A stretch of DNA of 23,335 nt, from the IMG/VR virus record IMGVR_UViG_3300020411_001284, positions 1 to 23,335 of that record; one strand, written 5' to 3'. The notes under the pieces are model-generated. The model made no database searches and had not been told where the DNA came from. It was given only the letters and a program-made list of their open reading frames with translations. The DNA comes from a virus. A program made the position numbers and the translations under genes. Positions 11,752 through 19,197 of the stretch are shown in pieces. Position 1 is the first letter of the stretch; every line of letters begins with the position of its first letter.

Positions 11752-14246
11752 CCGAATAAATCCTCCAATGTTGCTTGTGGTTCTGTATGCCAACCAATAG
11801 GTTTTAAAATATTGTCCAACGGATCTACAAATGCCTTCTGCCATATTGTATCATAGTCAACATACTTTTCTAATTCAAATTCCGTTGGTAACTTTCCTAC
11901 AAATGCAATAGTATTTTCTCCTATTACATTTGGCTCTTTCAAATAAACAAATTTAATCTTATCACCTTCTTGTATTTTCTCATACTTCATTTTAAGATTA
12001 AGTTTATCTACATAATAATTATATAACAAACCACCCCTAACATGGATAGGGCAACCTTTAGTGTAAATATCTGCTCCACTTTTATATTTAAACATATTAT
12101 TACACCCTCGAGGAAATGCTATTTCCTCTACTGCTTTGTCATTAAACTCTTTTCTAGTGTTCTCTATAAACGAATGTAAAGTGTCCTCATCACTTGTTAA
12201 TATTAATCTAACCGCCTCCTTTAGAGAGTCTCTAATAGGGCCAGGAGTACTACTTCTTACAATTTCTAAACCCATAACCTTTAGTTTAGGTTCTTTAAGT
12301 CTTAGTCCTTCGTCATCATGTACATTTAAGGCATATCGTTTTTTAGCAACAAACACACCTTTGTCTGCTATAATTTCTCGTTTAAAAACTAATTTATGAG
12401 CAAACGCATTTGTGTAATTGGCAAGTTTTGTCATTGCCTGTTCAATTGCTGGTTCTATCTTTTCTGTTGCAATCTTGTCAATTAGATCAATTGTTTTTTC
12501 CTTACCTTTGTCAGGGAAGAAGTTTTCAACCATATCCTTCAATGTAACATAACAAGAATCAGTATCAGAATAAAAAGAATAAATTTTATCTTCCGTGCCA
12601 CATACTTTGTTAACATAATTATCTAATGCCTTTGCTGTGTCTCGAATAACCAATTGCCCTGTCATTGTAATACCTTCAGCAATCCTATCATCATAGAATC
12701 TAAAGTACTGATTCGCTAGGGCACCATATAAACTGTTTAATTGAATCTTTCTTGCCATCTGGAAATTATTATATTTACTAATTTCATTCTGATAAACTTT
12801 AGCACCTGTTTCCTGGAACTTCCTTTGTGATTCCTGCATTAGTTTTTTGTATCTCAATCTATCATCAAAAAACTTCTGTACTATCTCAGGAAATAAACCT
12901 TGTTTCTCTCTTGTGTAGCAAGTGCCATTAGCTGCCATGGCATAGTTCTTTTCTTTTAACTTGTCTAACTTATACCTTTCTAACAAGTCGTCAACTTTAA
13001 CATCATAAGTATAACCACTTACAATAGTTTCAGGACTCATATTGTACTGCATAAGAATAGAAGGATACAGACTTGTAGCATCAAAACTAGCAACCCAGTC
13101 ATAACCACCAGGTTCAGGTTCTTGTACATATGCCCCTTCGATTTGTCTATCCTTTCTTCCACCACCTTGATGAATAACAATTTTCTTCTCCCATAGGTGA
13201 TTATATAATAAACTATCCCAGGTTCTAACTGCTGAGAATACATCATTATAATTACACTTAGCGTCGTATGTCATTGTAATAGCAAGTTCAATAAGTTTCA
13301 TTTTATCTTCTAACTCATCAACAAGAACTGTGTCAACAATGTTATACTCTACAAACCTATTCCAATCTTTCTCATAAAACTCTTTAAATGTTTCAAAACC
13401 AGATTCTAGTTTTTTATGACCTAGTTCTGTTTGTGCAATAAAGTCTAATTTATAACTCTCTCTTGTAACATAAGTAAACTTCTTATATAAGTCTAAATAA
13501 TCTAATTGTGCAACACCTACTATCTCATAGGCAGTCATTTCCCTTTGTTGGAATTTAACATTACGTCTTTGGACAATGCCAAATGGAGAATATTTTTTGT
13601 GTTCATTCTCTCCTAGGACTGCTTCTGTTCTTGCTAACAAATAGGGTATATCAAATAACTGACTGTTCCAACCTGTAATAATATCAGGAGTATTATCTCT
13701 CCACCAACCTAGGAAATTTGTAAGTAGTTCTTTCTCATCTTTACAATCAATATATTCTATATCTAAATGTTTTGTATCTTCACCTGGAGTAAACTCCCCG
13801 AGTCCGAAGGTTGTTATCTTTTTGGTGTTGTTATTTTGAAGTGTGATAACTAACATCTTCTCGCTCGGGGAGTCTACATTCGGAAAACCATGTTCCGAAG
13901 TCGTCTCTATATCAATAGAGTAAACCTGAATTTGTTTAGCATCCCATTGTATTTCACCGGGATAGTTTTCTGTTATGTATTGATAGCCATAATAGTTTTG
14001 GCCATATATTGGAAAATTGTCTACGTCTTTGTATCTATCAAAAAAGGCGGTTGCCTCTTTGTTTGTCTCGAATTGGATAGGCGACACAGAGTCACCATAA
14101 ATTGATTTATAGTCTGAGGGTTCATTTGATTTTACAAACAGGGTTGGGCGGAAATCACGTCTTGCGGTAAAACGATGTCCGTGTTTGTCAACTCCACGAA
14201 CCAAAATCTTGTCACCATAATGTCTTGCATAAGTATAAAAAGTCAT
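11748..14246 (-). CDS. 43: family B DNA polymerase, T4 gp43 type
   Basis: The replicative polymerase of the phage, with proofreading. The exonuclease domain holds SIDIET (110-115, Exo I), GWNSQLFDIPYL (192-203, Exo II) and YNIVDTVLVD (301-310, Exo III). Polymerase motif A is FDATSLYPSI (388-397), motif B ARKIQLNSLYG (498-508), and motif C FYSDTDSCY (558-566) carries the two metal-binding Asp. The C-terminus (LEDLFG) is a clamp-binding type peptide, which would contact gp45. At 832 aa it is slightly shorter than T4 gp43, similar to cyanophage forms. No intron or intein is seen. A separate sigma70-like promoter lies just upstream, and RegA, encoded upstream, may repress its translation as in T4. 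Confidence 0.97.
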   Translation of the reverse strand: MTFYTYARHYGDKILVRGVDKHGHRFTARRDFRPTLFVKSNEPSDYKSIYGDSVSPIQFETNKEATAFFDRYKDVDNFPIYGQNYYGYQYITENYPGEIQWDAKQIQVYSIDIETTSEHGFPNVDSPSEKMLVITLQNNNTKKITTFGLGEFTPGEDTKHLDIEYIDCKDEKELLTNFLGWWRDNTPDIITGWNSQLFDIPYLLARTEAVLGENEHKKYSPFGIVQRRNVKFQQREMTAYEIVGVAQLDYLDLYKKFTYVTRESYKLDFIAQTELGHKKLESGFETFKEFYEKDWNRFVEYNIVDTVLVDELEDKMKLIELAITMTYDAKCNYNDVFSAVRTWDSLLYNHLWEKKIVIHQGGGRKDRQIEGAYVQEPEPGGYDWVASFDATSLYPSILMQYNMSPETIVSGYTYDVKVDDLLERYKLDKLKEKNYAMAANGTCYTREKQGLFPEIVQKFFDDRLRYKKLMQESQRKFQETGAKVYQNEISKYNNFQMARKIQLNSLYGALANQYFRFYDDRIAEGITMTGQLVIRDTAKALDNYVNKVCGTEDKIYSFYSDTDSCYVTLKDMVENFFPDKGKEKTIDLIDKIATEKIEPAIEQAMTKLANYTNAFAHKLVFKREIIADKGVFVAKKRYALNVHDDEGLRLKEPKLKVMGLEIVRSSTPGPIRDSLKEAVRLILTSDEDTLHSFIENTRKEFNDKAVEEIAFPRGCNNMFKYKSGADIYTKGCPIHVRGGLLYNYYVDKLNLKMKYEKIQEGDKIKFVYLKEPNVIGENTIAFVGKLPTEFELEKYVDYDTIWQKAFVDPLDNILKPIGWHTEPQATLEDLFG

Positions 14247-14272
14247 AACAACACCAATTTATTCATACTGTA

Positions 14273-14301
14273 ATTATAGGCTCTTACGAACCTAGAGTCA
14301 A
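14273..14301 (-). promoter_or_regulatory. sigma70-like early promoter for gp43
   Basis: Minus strand TTGACT, 17 bp, TATAAT, placed between the nuclease stop codon and the polymerase gene. The spacer (CTAGGTTCGTAAGAGCC) resembles that of the other early promoters and has an imperfect dyad (GACTCT / AGAGCC). Confidence 0.8.
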
Positions 14302-14703
14302 TTATAATTCTTTAACTCTGGTCCTATTGCGCAAGTGGCCTTCTGCTATTTCTGCTTTACTTGCACCATGGTATGAAACTGCATGATGTTTTAATATCAT
14401 AAGTTCATTTATATTTGTTTTGTCATCTAGACTAAGAAATTCACCGAGGATTCTTCCGTATTTACCTTTTGAGTCAAGCCTCGTTTTGAGTATAGCTCCA
14501 TCTTTAAGTTGTTCTGTGATGAACGCCTTTGCCATAAGTCCATACTTCTTTTCTTCGAGGTCACGGGTTCTACTTTCCGGGGTGTCAATTCCGTATAACC
14601 TAATTCTTTGTTTCTTGAGCCATACACCGAAGCCCAGGTCGATATCCACATCTACTGTATCTCCGTCTATAATTTTGACTACATTAATTCTATATTCATA
14701 CAT
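14302..14703 (-). CDS. staphylococcal nuclease-like (thermonuclease) protein
   Basis: A 133-aa OB-fold nuclease. VVKIIDGDTVDVDID holds the metal-binding D20/D22 region, RIRLYGIDTPESR carries R35, D40 and E43, and KYGRILGEF carries R84. These match the catalytic set of staphylococcal nuclease (R35, D40, E43, R87), so it should be active with Ca2+. It has no signal peptide, unlike secreted forms, so it would act inside the host, possibly on host DNA or RNA for nucleotide scavenging. The ATG directly follows the TAA of the Sm-like gene, with AAGGA 6 nt upstream. Small nucleases of this type are known from marine phages. Confidence 0.88.
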   Translation of the reverse strand: MYEYRINVVKIIDGDTVDVDIDLGFGVWLKKQRIRLYGIDTPESRTRDLEEKKYGLMAKAFITEQLKDGAILKTRLDSKGKYGRILGEFLSLDDKTNINELMILKHHAVSYHGASKAEIAEGHLRNRTRVKEL

Positions 14704-15036
14704 TTACTTTCCTTCGTTTAATATTTTTTTATTTATAAGTTCAGGCTGTATGATACCTGAGCCATATCTTTTGTTATACTCGTTCTTCATTTGAACTTCT
14801 GGCTCGTATAACGAAACAACATGGGTAGGGAAAATAGGAACTTTATGTTCCTTTGCGAAGGGTGCATAAGGAGCAAGTCCCACGCCAAATTCTGTTTCAG
14901 AATCTCCCTTAGGTTGCATGAATATAATTGCAGGTTTTGTTAATATCAAAAACTGTTTATCTTCAATATCAGCCTCTGATACATCTGCTATTAATTCTTC
15001 TCCTGTGGTTAATTTTACTATCTGAACGTTTGACAT
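14704..15036 (-). CDS. Sm-like (LSm-type) phage protein
   Basis: A 110-aa beta-rich protein starting MSNVQIVKLTTGEELIADVS. The pattern (K-L-x-T-G-E-E-hydrophobic-I-A, then FLILTKPAIIFM, and YGSGIIQP near the end) is that of a conserved T4-like marine phage protein with an Sm-like beta barrel, from memory. Role unknown; RNA binding or a virion role are both possible. AAGGAG precedes the ATG. It lies between Hsp20 and the nuclease. Confidence 0.7.
   Translation of the reverse strand: MSNVQIVKLTTGEELIADVSEADIEDKQFLILTKPAIIFMQPKGDSETEFGVGLAPYAPFAKEHKVPIFPTHVVSLYEPEVQMKNEYNKRYGSGIIQPELINKKILNEGK
14730..14737 (-). promoter_or_regulatory. possible late promoter TATAAATA inside a coding end
   Basis: TATAAATA on the minus strand, 26 nt before the nuclease ATG but within the last codons of the Sm-like gene, in a Lys/Ile stretch where A/T runs are expected. 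It could be coincidental. Confidence 0.25.
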
Positions 15037-15054
15037 GCTCCTTATCTCCTATAA

Positions 15055-15510
15055 TTATTTAATTTCTATCACTTGTGGTTTCTGAGATTCTGGAATAACA
15101 TTTTCTAATGCTATTGATAGAATACCATCAACATATTCTGCAGATCTAATTTCAATAGTATCTGCAAGGTTCCAAGCTCTTTTAAAGTTTCTGCCACCTA
15201 TACCTTTGTGTATATAGTCTGCTTCTTCTTTTTCAGTTTGGATTCCTTCTACGAGTAGAAGCGAACCTTTTGTATCGGTTGATTCTTTTCGTATAGTTAT
15301 CTCATCTTTCTTAAAACCTGATACGGCAATTTCAATAAGATAATTTTCTTCGTCCACCTTTTTAACATTGTATGGAGGATAAGAACTTTGGACACCAGGA
15401 TTAGATGCTGTGATAGCATCAAACACTTTGTTAAATCCAATAAATTCTCTCTCTATTTGTGGAAATGTCGAGACAAAATTGTCCCAATTTGTAGTTTTTA
15501 CTCTAACCAT
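15055..15510 (-). CDS. Hsp20 family small heat-shock protein
   Basis: A 151-aa alpha-crystallin-domain chaperone that holds unfolding proteins in large oligomers. The domain runs from YPPYNVKKVDEENYLIEIAV (about 44-64) through FKKDEITI, then KGIGGRNFKRAWNLADTIEI and the closing AEYVDGILSIALENVIPE, the A-x-x-x-G-x-L motif. The IEIK end may replace the I-x-I tail. Hsp20 genes are a hallmark of marine T4-like phages. AAAGGAG precedes the ATG by 6 nt. A possible promoter lies in the 112-nt gap upstream. Confidence 0.93.
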   Translation of the reverse strand: MVRVKTTNWDNFVSTFPQIEREFIGFNKVFDAITASNPGVQSSYPPYNVKKVDEENYLIEIAVSGFKKDEITIRKESTDTKGSLLLVEGIQTEKEEADYIHKGIGGRNFKRAWNLADTIEIRSAEYVDGILSIALENVIPESQKPQVIEIK

Positions 15511-15564
15511 TTTTTTCTCCTTTATTAAGCGAGTTATTAAACTGCAGACCCATAATTGGCATCT

Positions 15565-15593
15565 GCTATAATATATATAATACTTTTATTCAA
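15565..15593 (-). promoter_or_regulatory. possible promoter upstream of hsp20
   Basis: Minus strand TTGAAT, 17 bp, TATAGC in an A/T-rich run, within the gap between the radical SAM gene and hsp20. The match is modest, so this is tentative; it lacks the conserved spacer of the other early promoters. Confidence 0.35.
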
Positions 15594-15622
15594 AATTACA
15601 AGTTCTTTTGGTATAATTTACC

Positions 15623-16882
15623 CTAAAATTTTACATCAAAGGTTTTGTTAAAATCTGTGCCTCTTCTTATATCATGTTCTTTTACAAAGTTCCAAAAATC
15701 TTTTCTATGTTTTTCTAGTTCTTCACCTTCGAATCTATTTGCCTTTATCCACTCTACAGACTTCTGAAATTTTACAACCTCTCCTTCTGTAAACTGAGGA
15801 TAGGTTTTCATTGATTTTAATCCTTCTTCCATAATACTTATATGAGTATCGTCGGCAATTTGTGCTGAGAGGTGTTTTGGATCTACCATATAAGGCATGT
15901 CTATTGTTAGATGAGGAAAGGTTTGTTTCATCTCTGCCATTTTAAAAATGAATTCTTGTATATTGAATATAGATAAGAAATTAAATGTACACATGATACC
16001 TACTTCTATTCCATTAGCTAATATTCTAAGTAGGTTTTCTTCAAATTGATCTACTTTTAATCCATGTCTAATATACTCTGCTTGTTTCCCCCATGAATCT
16101 ATACTGGCATATATTCTAGTATTAGGTATATCTTTTGCTTGGTTAATATATTTTTGTACTCTTTCTTTCGTAACCATAAGATTAGAATTACAATGGAATG
16201 TCAATCCTTCTCTAGGATTTGCCTTAACATATTTTAGAAGTTTATATGTATTCTTATCTAATAAAGGCTCTCCTCCTGTTACTCTAAGAACAAATAAATG
16301 TTCATATGCCTGTGGAAACCATTTCCAAAACTTATCTACATAGGGAGAGTTTTCTATTTGAGGATTATCTATAACATTATAGTCCTCAGATAGTTTATAA
16401 GGACCATGCTCTTGTATTTCTTTTTCCCATGAAGTACTAAACACAGGACCACAATAACTACATGACATTTGACATTTATTTGTGAAAGATATTTCTAAAT
16501 ATTTAGGATACACATAATCTAGTCCTGCGTCTGTTGCTTCTTTGACTATATGTCTATTATGTTTAAAAAATTGAGCTGCAAGTGTTTGCCTATCTGATAT
16601 CTCACCAAGATCCTCTACTTCCCAACAATAAGAGCACTCTGAAGGTCTGCTACCTTGCAACATCTCTGCTCTTTTTTCTATTTTTTGAGGTGTGTTATGT
16701 AAGTCAGAGTCTAAAGGAATTTTCTGTGTAGGACAATGATAACAGGAATGACTTTGCCCTGTTCCTAAGTGCATTTCTAAATGATACCATTTTAGTACAC
16801 AGAAACCAGGCCCTACTTTATCCTGTTCGTCTTTGATAAGTTGGAGGGCTTCTATTTGATTTTTATTTAGCTTTCTTTCCAA
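15623..16882 (-). CDS. radical SAM protein, twitch-type
   Basis: A 419-aa enzyme with the radical SAM cluster motif C137-x3-C141-x2-C144 (CQMSCSYC) and TGGEPLL (202-208). N-terminal C28, C47, C50, C83 and C86 (CYHC, CSYC) suggest a second iron-sulfur or metal site, as in the twitch/SPASM-related group. It would use SAM to start radical chemistry on a peptide, sugar or small molecule; the substrate is unknown. No precursor peptide is obvious next to it. The start is TTG inside the end of regA (20-nt overlap) with no clear ribosome site; translation may be coupled to regA, and the next ATG is far inside. It lies between regA and hsp20. Confidence 0.85.
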   Translation of the reverse strand: MERKLNKNQIEALQLIKDEQDKVGPGFCVLKWYHLEMHLGTGQSHSCYHCPTQKIPLDSDLHNTPQKIEKRAEMLQGSRPSECSYCWEVEDLGEISDRQTLAAQFFKHNRHIVKEATDAGLDYVYPKYLEISFTNKCQMSCSYCGPVFSTSWEKEIQEHGPYKLSEDYNVIDNPQIENSPYVDKFWKWFPQAYEHLFVLRVTGGEPLLDKNTYKLLKYVKANPREGLTFHCNSNLMVTKERVQKYINQAKDIPNTRIYASIDSWGKQAEYIRHGLKVDQFEENLLRILANGIEVGIMCTFNFLSIFNIQEFIFKMAEMKQTFPHLTIDMPYMVDPKHLSAQIADDTHISIMEEGLKSMKTYPQFTEGEVVKFQKSVEWIKANRFEGEELEKHRKDFWNFVKEHDIRRGTDFNKTFDVKF

Positions 16883-17285
16883 TATTGTACTTGGGGATTA
16901 ATTCCCATTCACCCTTCTCTTTAAACGATATAATTTTTATTTGGCTTAAAGGTGCGTAGTCTAGTTCTTGTTCTGTAACTATGTCTACAAGACCCCAATC
17001 GGATAATAGTTTGCCTATAGTATTTCTTCGTTCTAAATCATTGTCTTGGAAGTCAGCTTCCTTGCCATCTAAAGCAAAAAGTTCTTTGAAGTGTGTTATA
17101 AAGTATCTACCTTTCTTATGTAAGATGTGGCAGGACTGATAAAGCACTTTGTCCTTTTTTGAAGCTACTCCAATTCTTGACAATGTTTCACGAACTTTAA
17201 GAAAATCCTCTGGATCTTTTAGTGAAACTTCTAAGGGTGTGTACCCTGGATAGTCAATATTAAAGTAATTCTCTTGATCACTCAT
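16863..17285 (-). CDS. regA: RegA translational repressor
   Basis: Homologue of T4 RegA, which binds early mRNAs near their start codons and blocks translation. The core KDPEDFLKVRETLSRIG ... KDKVLYQSCHILHKKGRYFITHFKE is nearly identical in pattern to T4 RegA, and WGLVDIV and EWELIPKYNIG follow in the same places. At 140 aa it is longer than the about 122 aa of T4 because of an N-terminal extension before EVSLKDPEDF. Gene order 45-44-62-regA matches T4. The ribosome site is weak; a TATAAATA lies 47 nt upstream. In T4 it targets gp44, gp45, gp62 and itself, which are all in this window. Confidence 0.95.
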   Translation of the reverse strand: MSDQENYFNIDYPGYTPLEVSLKDPEDFLKVRETLSRIGVASKKDKVLYQSCHILHKKGRYFITHFKELFALDGKEADFQDNDLERRNTIGKLLSDWGLVDIVTEQELDYAPLSQIKIISFKEKGEWELIPKYNIGKKAK

Positions 17286-17331
17286 TTCAATACGTCTCGT
17301 TTATTCTATATAAATTTTGGTTATAATACCT

Positions 17332-17339
17332 TATTTATA
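17332..17339 (-). promoter_or_regulatory. late-promoter-like TATAAATA before regA
   Basis: TATAAATA on the minus strand overlaps the TAA of gp62, about 46 nt upstream of the regA ATG. It could let regA and the radical SAM protein be made late, independent of the clamp-loader transcript. Confidence 0.4.
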
Positions 17340-17796
17340 TTTTGCCACCTTTAGACGTACTCAAATGTAGCTTAATTAAGTCTATATCTGTCTGAGAAAG
17401 CAGATTTAATGCTTCTTTTGCCTTAAAAAAGCTATATCCGAAGAATTTTTGTATTGTTTCTATATTCTCTTCTTCAGACTTTAACCATTTGTTATATCGT
17501 TTGGCTTTTCTTACCACACTCTTAAGAAAGTCATATTGTAACTTTTTATCCAAGTGAGGTCTTGCATTCATTTCATTTCCTGCAATAATAGTGTCTTTTC
17601 CAAAACCCATTGCTCTATTAACGATGAAAGCATTGTATTCATTTTCTGTTCTTTCATCTACAATTAAGTTTTCTTTAGTATAATTGATGCTATTAGCAAA
17701 ATCGAAGGGAGATATCTTTTTCAGTTTTTCCTGAAACTCTTCCTCATTGATTTCTTCTACAGGATCGCCAAATCCTTCTAATATACTATCGCTCAT
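17335..17796 (-). CDS. 62: clamp loader small subunit, gp62
   Basis: Homologue of T4 gp62, which with four gp44 subunits loads the gp45 clamp. The 153-aa chain shows the family segments SPFDFANSINYTKENL, YNAFIVNRAMGFGKDTI, NEMN and YDFLKSVVRKAKRYNKWLK. It has no ATPase motif, as expected. It is shorter than T4 gp62 (about 187 aa) and has an acidic N-terminal tail. The ATG overlaps the TGA of a 25-aa membrane peptide (ATGA), and no ribosome site is seen, so translation is coupled. In T4 gp44 and gp62 are directly adjacent; here three microgenes separate them. Confidence 0.92.
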   Translation of the reverse strand: MSDSILEGFGDPVEEINEEEFQEKLKKISPFDFANSINYTKENLIVDERTENEYNAFIVNRAMGFGKDTIIAGNEMNARPHLDKKLQYDFLKSVVRKAKRYNKWLKSEEENIETIQKFFGYSFFKAKEALNLLSQTDIDLIKLHLSTSKGGKI

Positions 17797-17870
17797 ATTG
17801 AACTAATTATTAACATTATTATAATAAAAAATACTGCTACTATTTTTATGTCTAAATCGTTGTGGTCCAT
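17793..17870 (-). CDS. 25-aa membrane micropeptide
   Basis: MDHNDLDIKIVAVFFIIIML and then five further residues: an acidic N-terminus and one hydrophobic helix. Its ATG shares bases with the TAA of the preceding gene (TAATG), its stop overlaps gp62 (ATGA), and AAGG is upstream. It may serve mainly to couple ribosomes into gp62, or act in the membrane. Confidence 0.5.
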   Translation of the reverse strand: MDHNDLDIKIVAVFFIIIMLIISSI

Positions 17871-18034
17871 TAAAAATGCCTTAAAACACCTGCTATAATA
17901 AAAAAGCAGGTTATGAAATTTACACCTACGACTATTGTTCTAAGGATAGCCACCATATCAGCTTCCTTTGAATCATCGCTAGCTTTTTCTCCTAAAGATA
18001 AACACCACAATCTCCATAATTTACTTAAAGTCAA
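17870..18034 (-). CDS. 54-aa membrane protein with TTG start
   Basis: The frame starts TTG, 7-8 nt after AAGGA, and reads MTLSKLWRLWCLSLGEKASD, an acidic linker, then a membrane helix (VVGVNFITCFFIIAGVL) ending RHF. I have a vague memory of similar small proteins near the clamp-loader genes of marine T4-like phages, so I judge it real. It overlaps the ribbon-helix-helix gene by 14 nt and hands over to the 25-aa peptide by TAATG. Function unknown. Confidence 0.6.
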   Translation of the reverse strand: MTLSKLWRLWCLSLGEKASDDSKEADMVAILRTIVVGVNFITCFFIIAGVLRHF

Positions 18035-18185
18035 TGTATTGTCCTTCTTTTAAAATACTGTAACCTTTTAATAATAGTTCAGTTACAGTGGTTTCCCTTA
18101 TTTTTGCTTCTTCCTTGATTTCTTCCTTCAATGAGGAAGGTAGACGAATTATGATATTTGCGTCTTTTGACTCTTTCTGTGCCAT
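18021..18185 (-). CDS. small ribbon-helix-helix-like protein
   Basis: A 54-aa protein whose segment ANIIIRLPSSLKEEIKEEAK followed by TVTELLLKGYSILK fits the beta-helix-helix pattern of Arc/CopG-type DNA-binding dimers. The ATG directly follows the TAA of gp44. No strong ribosome site is seen, so translation is probably coupled to gp44. It could be a phage regulator; the dyads in the early promoters are conceivable targets, but that is only inference. Confidence 0.6.
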   Translation of the reverse strand: MAQKESKDANIIIRLPSSLKEEIKEEAKIRETTVTELLLKGYSILKEGQYIDFK

Positions 18186-19124
18186 TTACTTAAATTCCAC
18201 ATTCGCCATAATTTCTGTCAAACATGCCGTCAAGTTAATTTCCTGATCTGCAACGAATGCTGCTTTATACTGATAATCTGCAATTAACAAGACTAACTGA
18301 GGAATACTCTTAATTTCAGGAAGTAGAGTATCGTATATCTGTCTAAATATACCCTGAGGGTCAGTATCTACATTATTTACGACCCACTGTCTCATCTTTT
18401 TCCAATCCTTTTCCCTTAGACTCTCTATAAGGGCCTTAGCATTGATTTCCTGAAAGTTACTTAATATACCCTCATCAATATTATTCCCTGCACTGTAACG
18501 CTGCAGTTCATTTATAACCCTTCTATAATCGGGAAAATACTTGTTTAGGAGCTCCGCTAGTACCCTCTGGTTATACTCTACACCCTCGGTATCTAGTATG
18601 TACTCCATCCTTTTTAGGAACTTAGAGGCTAATGTAGGGCGATCTGAGGGTGCTAACTTAAAGTCTATAACAGTAGTCCTGCTATGTAGAGGGTCTATTA
18701 ACCTATTAGCATAGTTACATGTAAATATAAATCTACAGTTCTCAGAGAACGTCTCTATGAACCCTCTAAGGGCTGGTTGTACACTATCCCTATTCATATA
18801 GTCTGCCTCATCTAGGATAACAACCTTAGTCTTACCCTCAAAAGAAACAGCACTAGCAAAGTTTCGTATCTTAGTTCTGAGGGTATCTATTTGTCTACCT
18901 TCATCACTACCATTAATAATAATGTAATCACAACCTAGCTCATTACATAATGCGCGTGCAATAGTTGTCTTACCTGTTCCTGCACTACCACTTAATAATA
19001 GATTAGGAACCTCTCCCTTTAATATAAATTGCTTAAACTGTTCTTTTACCTCATCAGGTATAATACAGTCATCTATTGTTGTGGGTCTATATTTCTCGAC
19101 CCATAAGAATTGTCCAGGTTCCAT
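18186..19124 (-). CDS. 44: clamp loader large subunit, gp44
   Basis: AAA+ ATPase that, with gp62, opens and loads the gp45 clamp on primed DNA. The 312-aa protein starts with WVEKYRP, has Walker A GSAGTGKT (46-53), Walker B VVILDEAD (101-108), and a sensor 1-like FIFTCNY. The usual SRC arginine-finger motif appears as HSRT (C replaced by T, R retained). The C-terminal helical domain follows. GGAG lies 10 nt before the ATG. Length matches T4 gp44 (319 aa). Confidence 0.97.
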   Translation of the reverse strand: MEPGQFLWVEKYRPTTIDDCIIPDEVKEQFKQFILKGEVPNLLLSGSAGTGKTTIARALCNELGCDYIIINGSDEGRQIDTLRTKIRNFASAVSFEGKTKVVILDEADYMNRDSVQPALRGFIETFSENCRFIFTCNYANRLIDPLHSRTTVIDFKLAPSDRPTLASKFLKRMEYILDTEGVEYNQRVLAELLNKYFPDYRRVINELQRYSAGNNIDEGILSNFQEINAKALIESLREKDWKKMRQWVVNNVDTDPQGIFRQIYDTLLPEIKSIPQLVLLIADYQYKAAFVADQEINLTACLTEIMANVEFK

Positions 19125-19127
19125 AAT

Positions 19128-19190
19128 CTACATTCTCCAAACTAGCGAACTTTTTTTGCTCCAAAATTCTGGCCTTTTTTTCCTCGACAT
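19128..19190 (-). CDS. possible 20-aa basic micropeptide
   Basis: MSRKKRPEFWSKKSSLVWRM almost exactly fills the gap between the peroxiredoxin stop and gp44 start. It has no usable ribosome site, and the gp44 ribosome site overlaps its end, so it may be coincidental. Confidence 0.2.
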   Translation of the reverse strand: MSRKKRPEFWSKKSSLVWRM

Positions 19191-19197
19191 TTTTGAA

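Noticed and set aside
13037-13246. Minus-strand 69-codon frame inside the polymerase gene
   Set aside because: Lies wholly within polymerase motif A coding sequence, in another frame, without a ribosome site.
14427-14651. Minus-strand 74-codon frame inside the nuclease gene
   Set aside because: Out-of-frame shadow of the nuclease, whose catalytic motifs are intact in the main frame.
15503-15562. 19-codon frame (MPIMGLQFNNSLNKGEKNG) before hsp20
   Set aside because: No ribosome site, and the tentative promoter would start transcription within or after its ATG. Noted as possible uORF only.
17888-17911. Inverted repeat ACCTGC / GCAGGT
   Set aside because: Six base pairs with a 12-nt A/T loop, inside the coding region of the 54-aa membrane protein; no T-run follows, so not a terminator.
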